From NCBI GenBank assembly GCA_025456495.1, contig JALOKO010000081.1:1-10601 (forward strand): 10,601 bases of DNA, read 5' to 3'. This document shows positions 6,985-10,601 of the stretch, piece by piece. Each line of letters opens with the position of its first letter. The stretch's first letter is position 1. This DNA is from Bryobacterales bacterium (lineage in GTDB: Bacteria > Acidobacteriota > Terriglobia > Bryobacterales > Bryobacteraceae). Position numbers and translations under genes: made by a program. The notes beneath the pieces are model-generated. The model was not told where the DNA came from. It did not search any database and worked only from the letters and a program-made list of their open reading frames with translations.

Positions 6985-8228
6985 AAACGGCAGGCCTCCT
7001 CAATCTCCTGCATCTCCTTGGGCAGGGCGGCGCTTAACACCTCACAGCCGTCCAGGGTCACCAGCACGTTGTCTTCGATACGAATCCCGATGCCTTCCCG
7101 GGGCAGGTAGACGCCGGGTTCAATGGTAACCACCATCCCCGGTTGCAGTGCGCAAGCGGGGTCGTGAGCATCATGCACCTCCATGCCCAGATGGTGTCCA
7201 ATGCCATGCGGGAAGTGGGCCGAAAGCGGCTTGCCGCCTTCCCCCAAGGGAAGGCTATCCAGCAGAGCGACGGCGAGGTGATGAATGCTGTCGGGAATCT
7301 GCCGTCCCAGGTAGGCGCCGGGCCGGACAGCGGCAATCACCCGCTTTTGCACCTCCAGCACGGCCTGATACAGGTCGCTTTGCCGGACGGAAAAAACGCC
7401 CCCCACGGGAATCGTCCGGGTGAGGTCGCCGCAGTAGCCTGCGCGCTCAGCGCCAATGTCGACGATGGTAAGCGCGTCCGCCGCCAGCGCAGCCCGGTTT
7501 CGCGAATAGTGCAGGGCGCAGGCGTTGGCGCCGCTGGCGACGATGGGGGCAAAGGCATGCCGCTCAGCGCCGCGCCTGAGAAATTCGTGGGTTAGATCTG
7601 CCGCCACTTCGTATTCGAACTGCGATTTCTGCAGGCTGCGCCAAGCCCGTTGCTGCCCGGCTGCGGTGATGGCAATGGCATCGCGGATGGCCTGAATCTC
7701 TGCCTCGCTCTTGTACATGCGGCCATTGGCGAGCAGCAGTTCGGCGCTGAGGATTTCCCGAAAAGGAAAGGCCTGCCGCAAGCGCGCTGCCATATCCGAG
7801 GAGGGCAGGCAGTAGATGCGCTCATACCGTCCGGCCAGCCGCCGCAAGGTTTCCTCCCAGTGGGCCATGCGTCGTACATCGCCGAAGCCGGTGGAGGCTG
7901 CCGCGCCTTGGGTGGAGGCATCCCAAGCAGGCCCGGTCCACAACCGGCGCGTCTGGTCGGCATCGGGAAGGAACAGCAGATCGCCCTCGGAATCGGCCTC
8001 AGCGGGAGGGGCCAAAAGCAGGCGCGCGCCAGGCTCCAGCCAGCCGCTTAGCCACGCAAAGCAGGGGTCCTGAAAGAAGCCGCCGCGCAGGTCGCCACGC
8101 TCACCTTCCGCGCCGCCTTCCAGCACCAGACACCCGTCTCCAATCCCCTGTCGCACCCTGGCGCGGCGCGCTGCGTACTCAGAAGGGGCGAAGGGGCCAC
8201 GCGCCGACGGGAGATCCTCAATGGGCAT
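6981..8228 (-). CDS. pepP: M24-family Xaa-Pro aminopeptidase
   Basis: A cytoplasmic metallopeptidase expected to release N-terminal residues that precede proline. The 415 residues comprise an N-terminal aminopeptidase-P-like domain (about 10-165) and a C-terminal pita-bread catalytic domain. The five M24 metal ligands are all visible: D257 (VDIGAE), D268 (GDLTRTIPV), H341 (FPHGIGHHLGMEVHD), E370 (TIEPGVY) and E385 (RIEDNVLVT). E. coli PepP is a little longer, about 440. ATG 8228 is supported by AGGA eight bases upstream. It overlaps the end of the upstream glcD-like gene by 11 bp and the start of the kinase by 4 bp, so all are probably one mRNA. Specificity (aminopeptidase P versus a prolidase acting on dipeptides) cannot be told from sequence alone; the gene name is by similarity. 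Confidence 0.9.
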   Translation of the reverse strand: MPIEDLPSARGPFAPSEYAARRARVRQGIGDGCLVLEGGAEGERGDLRGGFFQDPCFAWLSGWLEPGARLLLAPPAEADSEGDLLFLPDADQTRRLWTGPAWDASTQGAAASTGFGDVRRMAHWEETLRRLAGRYERIYCLPSSDMAARLRQAFPFREILSAELLLANGRMYKSEAEIQAIRDAIAITAAGQQRAWRSLQKSQFEYEVAADLTHEFLRRGAERHAFAPIVASGANACALHYSRNRAALAADALTIVDIGAERAGYCGDLTRTIPVGGVFSVRQSDLYQAVLEVQKRVIAAVRPGAYLGRQIPDSIHHLAVALLDSLPLGEGGKPLSAHFPHGIGHHLGMEVHDAHDPACALQPGMVVTIEPGVYLPREGIGIRIEDNVLVTLDGCEVLSAALPKEMQEIEEACRL

Positions 8229-9639
8229 GGGATACTTCCTGGAATCCAGCCATTGACCGCGCAGCCGGCAGCAGCTTGCCCGGGTTCAGAATCCCGGCCG
8301 GATCCAGCGCCACCTTGATGGCGGCCAACTGATCCTGCAGTGCAGCGGGGTACAGTTCCCCAAAGAGTTCGTTCTTCTCCATGCCCACGCCATGCTCGCC
8401 GGTGATGGTGCCGCCCTCGGCCACGCACATCGCAAGAATCTCATCCCCCGCCAGCTTGGCCTTTTCCAGGTCACCGGGCTTGCGGTTGTTGAACAGGATG
8501 ATGGGATGCAGGTTGCCATCCCCGGCATGGAAGATATTGCTGATGGTGAGCGCGTGCTTGTCCGCCACCGTCTGGATGTACTGCAGCAGCTTCGGCAGCT
8601 TGCTGCGGGGCACCACGCCATCCTGGACGTAGTAAGTGGGGCTCACCCGTCCGATGGCCCCAAAGGCGTTCTTACGGCCCTTCCACAGCAGCGCGCGTTC
8701 GGCATCGTCCTGGGCCGCCTTCACCGCGCGCGCGCCGTTGGCCAGGCAGATTTCGCGCACGCGTGGAAGCTGCAAGCTGATCTCTTCGCGAGCCCCCGCC
8801 AGTTCAATCAACAGAATCGCCGACGCATCCAGCGGATAGCCCGCGTGGGTTGCCTCCTCCACCATGCGCAGCATCACGCCATCCATCATTTCCAGGGCGA
8901 TGGGCAGCACTCCCTCAGCAATGATGGCCGACACGGTGAGGCCAGCATGCTCGGGGTCATCATAAATGGCCAGCATCGTTTCCACCGCTTCAGGGATCCG
9001 CATGATCTTCACCCAAACGGCCGTGACAATCCCAAGCGTGCCCTCAGAGCCAATCAGCAGGCCGCGTACGTCCAGGCCAGGCAGTTCGCCCTCCGGTCCA
9101 CCACTGACATGCACCTCGCCATCGGCTGTGACGAACTCCACGCCCAACACATGATTGGTGGTCACGCCGTAGACCAACGTGTGTGGCCCACCGGCGTTCT
9201 CTGCGACGTTACCGCCCACGGTACAGGCACGCTGGCTGGAGGGGTCCGGCGCATAGAAGAACCCATGCGGCTGCAGCGTCAACGACAGGTCAAGGTTCAC
9301 CACGCCCGGCTGCACCTTCAGGTACTCATCCGCCAGGTTGGTTTCCAGGATGCGGTTCATGCGCACCATCGACAGCACGACGCCACCCGCGCGCGGCACC
9401 GCGCCGCCACTCAGGCCGGTACCGGCGCCACGTCCCACCACCGGAATCCGATGCTTGCCGCAGTAGGCCAACACCTGCGAAACCTGTGCCGTGCTGGAGG
9501 GGAAGAGCACGAGTTCCGGCTGGGACTTGTCCACGCCGCCATCGTACTCGTACAGGCGGAGGTCGCTTTCGCTGTAGAGTGCGGCATGCTCGCCCACCAC
9601 GTTTGTCAGATAGGCACGCTGGGTTTCTGTAATGGGCAC
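8218..9639 (-). CDS. glcD: FAD-linked 2-hydroxyacid oxidase/dehydrogenase, GlcD-like
   Basis: A flavoprotein of the GlcD / D-lactate dehydrogenase family that oxidises a 2-hydroxyacid such as glycolate or D-lactate to the 2-oxoacid. The FAD_binding_4 domain has PVVGRGAGTGLSGGAVP (66-82), DPSS...TVGGNVAENAGG (132-151) and GLLIGSEGTLGIVT. The FAD-oxidase C domain has HAGDGNLHP (371-379) and GEHGVGMEK. GTG 9639 yields 473 residues, close to the family norm, with AGGGGG just upstream. The frame is open back to 9894, but those 85 extra residues overlap the tlpA-like gene in another frame and look like shadow. It starts 22 bp after the tlpA-like stop and overlaps the peptidase start by 11 bp. The GlcE and GlcF partners of glycolate oxidase are absent here, so it may act alone or with distant subunits; the substrate is not known. 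Confidence 0.9.
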   Translation of the reverse strand: MPITETQRAYLTNVVGEHAALYSESDLRLYEYDGGVDKSQPELVLFPSSTAQVSQVLAYCGKHRIPVVGRGAGTGLSGGAVPRAGGVVLSMVRMNRILETNLADEYLKVQPGVVNLDLSLTLQPHGFFYAPDPSSQRACTVGGNVAENAGGPHTLVYGVTTNHVLGVEFVTADGEVHVSGGPEGELPGLDVRGLLIGSEGTLGIVTAVWVKIMRIPEAVETMLAIYDDPEHAGLTVSAIIAEGVLPIALEMMDGVMLRMVEEATHAGYPLDASAILLIELAGAREEISLQLPRVREICLANGARAVKAAQDDAERALLWKGRKNAFGAIGRVSPTYYVQDGVVPRSKLPKLLQYIQTVADKHALTISNIFHAGDGNLHPIILFNNRKPGDLEKAKLAGDEILAMCVAEGGTITGEHGVGMEKNELFGELYPAALQDQLAAIKVALDPAGILNPGKLLPAARSMAGFQEVSHAH

Positions 9640-9661
9640 CGTTCCCCCTGTTGCGGCGTCG

Positions 9662-10216
9662 CTAGCCCTTCGGCAAGTGCCGCGTGATTCTCTCCACGGT
9701 CTGCGGACTGGTCCACACCTCGGCGCCCACGAACTTTTCCAGGACGCGCCCCTCGCGGTTGATGAGGTAGGTTTCCGGGTAGCGGAAGGTGCCAAAGCTC
9801 GCGCCCACTTCGGCCTCTGGATCAAAGGTGTTCGGGAAGGTAATGCCGGAGCGTCGCACGAAATTCTGGTAGACCTGCTCAGTCTGGTCAACATTCACAC
9901 CCAGCACAACGACACCTTTCGGCGCCCAGGTGCGATGGAACTGCTCCAGACTGGGCATCTCCTCCACACAAGGCGGACACCACGTGGCCCAGAAGTTCAC
10001 CAGCAGCAACTCACCGCCGAAGGAAGTCTGCGTCACGGTGGCGCCACGGTTGGTGGTGAGGCGAAAGCCGGGCGCGCGATCTCCTACTTGCACAACCCGC
10101 TCGCGGACTGCGTCAAACACCCCGTAGCAAACGGCTAGGGCGCACAACGCGATGAGGCCCAGAAGGAGACGATCAGTGGATTGCGGCTTCGCGCCAGCCT
10201 GCGCAATGGTGGCCAT
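9662..10216 (-). CDS. Membrane-anchored TlpA/ResA-like thiol-disulfide oxidoreductase
   Basis: A redoxin of the TlpA/ResA type, held in the membrane with its thioredoxin fold outside the cytoplasm, where such proteins reduce cysteines in partners such as apocytochromes. From ATG 10216 the 184-residue product has one membrane anchor (about 17-34, LLLGLIALCALAVCYGVF), then VGDRAPGF, the active site FWATWCPPCVEEMP (cysteines 80 and 83), GVVVLGVNVDQ and the cis-proline segment YPETYLINREG (P147). The frame is open to ATG 10309, with further ATGs at 10297 and 10291. Those would add a hydrophilic 25-31 residue leader and overlap the start of the divergent gene at 10290, so 10216 is preferred, although it lacks a clear ribosome-binding site. 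It is the first gene of the four-gene operon. No DsbD/CcdA reductant or cytochrome maturation gene is visible nearby. Confidence 0.85.
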   Translation of the reverse strand: MATIAQAGAKPQSTDRLLLGLIALCALAVCYGVFDAVRERVVQVGDRAPGFRLTTNRGATVTQTSFGGELLLVNFWATWCPPCVEEMPSLEQFHRTWAPKGVVVLGVNVDQTEQVYQNFVRRSGITFPNTFDPEAEVGASFGTFRYPETYLINREGRVLEKFVGAEVWTSPQTVERITRHLPKG

Positions 10217-10289
10217 ATCGCTTTTTAGTGTATCTGCTTTTGACCCTCCCGCATCTTCATGATTGCGCCCGTTGGGGCTGCTTCCCGCC
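10217..10289. other. Short divergent intergenic region between tlpA-like and queD-like genes
   Basis: This 73-bp stretch must hold the 5' signals of both genes if tlpA starts at 10216. The tlpA-proximal half is AT-rich compared with the rest of the window. TTGACC at 10240-10245 could be a plus-strand -35 element, but nothing like a -10 lies at the right distance. I see no riboswitch fold, including preQ1, and no clear operator. Confidence 0.4.
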
Positions 10290-10601
10290 ATGTTCATTAC
10301 ACGTCGCATGGAGTTTTCGGCCTCTCACGTTTGCGCGCTCCCGTCGCTTTCGGCTGAGGAGAATCAGGCCATTTACGGTGATGGAGCCAATCCCCACGGA
10401 CACGGACACAACTACGTTCTTGAGGTCACCCTGGCTGGTGAACCACACCCGGTAACCGGCATGATTTTCGACCTCAAGGAGCTGAAGGAGATCGTGAACC
10501 GCGAGGTGATTGACCCGATGGACCATCGCTTCCTGAACCGGGAAGTGCCTCCGTTTGACCGCGTCGTCCCCACGGCCGAGAATCTGGCCATTGAGATCTG
10601 G
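10290..10601 (+). CDS. 6-pyruvoyl-tetrahydropterin synthase / QueD family protein (3' truncated by window)
   Basis: The first 104 residues of a COG0720 (PTPS/QueD) protein. This family acts on dihydroneopterin triphosphate in tetrahydropterin or queuosine/7-deazaguanine synthesis. The zinc ligands are present as H13 (FSASH) and H38/H40 (GHGHNY), followed by GEPHPVTGMIFDLKELK, the catalytic-site MDHRFLN (D78, H79) and PTAENLAIEIW. The expected cysteine is missing: the loop that reads GKCNNP in animal PTPS reads GDGANP here, so position 32 is Gly. The only visible cysteine, C15, lies in the segment after H13. The motif spacing matches the C-x5-HGH (PTPS-II) subgroup rather than C-x3-HGH QueD, and the Glu of the E-x2-HGH subgroup is also absent (P35). 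ATG 10290 fits the family N-terminus; the ribosome-binding site is weak. It is divergent from tlpA. The family is clear; the activity is open, so no gene name is given. Confidence 0.88.
   Translation, partial: MFITRRMEFSASHVCALPSLSAEENQAIYGDGANPHGHGHNYVLEVTLAGEPHPVTGMIFDLKELKEIVNREVIDPMDHRFLNREVPPFDRVVPTAENLAIEIW

Noticed and set aside
8392..9687. 431-codon plus-strand open frame antisense to the glcD-like gene
   Set aside because: It mirrors a strong, motif-complete coding region. Its product is rich in His, Gln, Arg and Ala with no recognisable domain, as expected of antisense shadow in GC-rich DNA.
9640..9894. 85-residue N-terminal extension of the GlcD-like protein
   Set aside because: It lies in another frame of the tlpA-like gene, is low-complexity Arg/Ser/Pro-rich, and the family N-terminus begins at GTG 9639, which has its own purine-rich ribosome-binding site.
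10222..10235. TACACT as a -10 for a leaderless tlpA transcript
   Set aside because: Only four of six matches and no -35 at the correct spacing.
10217..10289. Possible preQ1 riboswitch before the queD-like gene
   Set aside because: The leader is short and I could not find the C-rich loop and A-rich pairing tail of a preQ1 aptamer.

Overview
The window is a compact, GC-rich, gene-dense bacterial chromosome segment. It looks like Acidobacteriota, possibly the Solibacter/Bryobacter side. That placement is inference from the style of Hfq, the CHASE2 histidine kinase, the RodZ-like tail and the stand-alone GlcD; no rRNA or other strong marker is present. There are no mobile elements, CRISPR arrays, tRNAs or rRNAs. 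Every gene except the two cut by the window edges is complete, and all belong to recognisable families.

Layout. Left edge (1-267, +): C-terminus of a RodZ-like DUF4115 protein. Then, on the minus strand and read right to left, a probable hfq-hflX-pgsA operon (3068 down to 326). Hfq is an RNA chaperone, HflX a ribosome-associated GTPase, and PgsA makes phosphatidylglycerophosphate. A 250-bp divergent region (3069-3318) holds a strong hairpin in the hfq leader and separates hfq from polX (3319-5049, +), a family-X DNA polymerase with a PHP nuclease domain.

The right half is a tightly packed minus-strand operon, read from 10216 down to 5026: tlpA-like thioredoxin, glcD-like FAD oxidase, M24 Xaa-Pro peptidase, CHASE2 sensor histidine kinase. 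The gap is 22 bp at the first junction, and the next two junctions overlap by 11 and 4 bp. The last gene runs 24 bp into the 3' end of polX. At the right edge a partial 6-pyruvoyl-tetrahydropterin synthase/QueD family gene starts divergently from tlpA at 10290.

How the genes work together: hfq-hflX-pgsA links post-transcriptional regulation and ribosome rescue with lipid synthesis, probably by shared transcription rather than one pathway. The four-gene operon joins a membrane thiol-redox protein, a flavin oxidase, a cytoplasmic peptidase and a membrane sensor; no joint function is evident from sequence.

No clearly new system is visible. The most notable points are the pterin-synthase homologue whose expected catalytic cysteine is glycine, the hairpin just upstream of the hfq ribosome-binding site, the coupled redox/peptidase/sensor operon, and the long extensions and uncertain start of PgsA.
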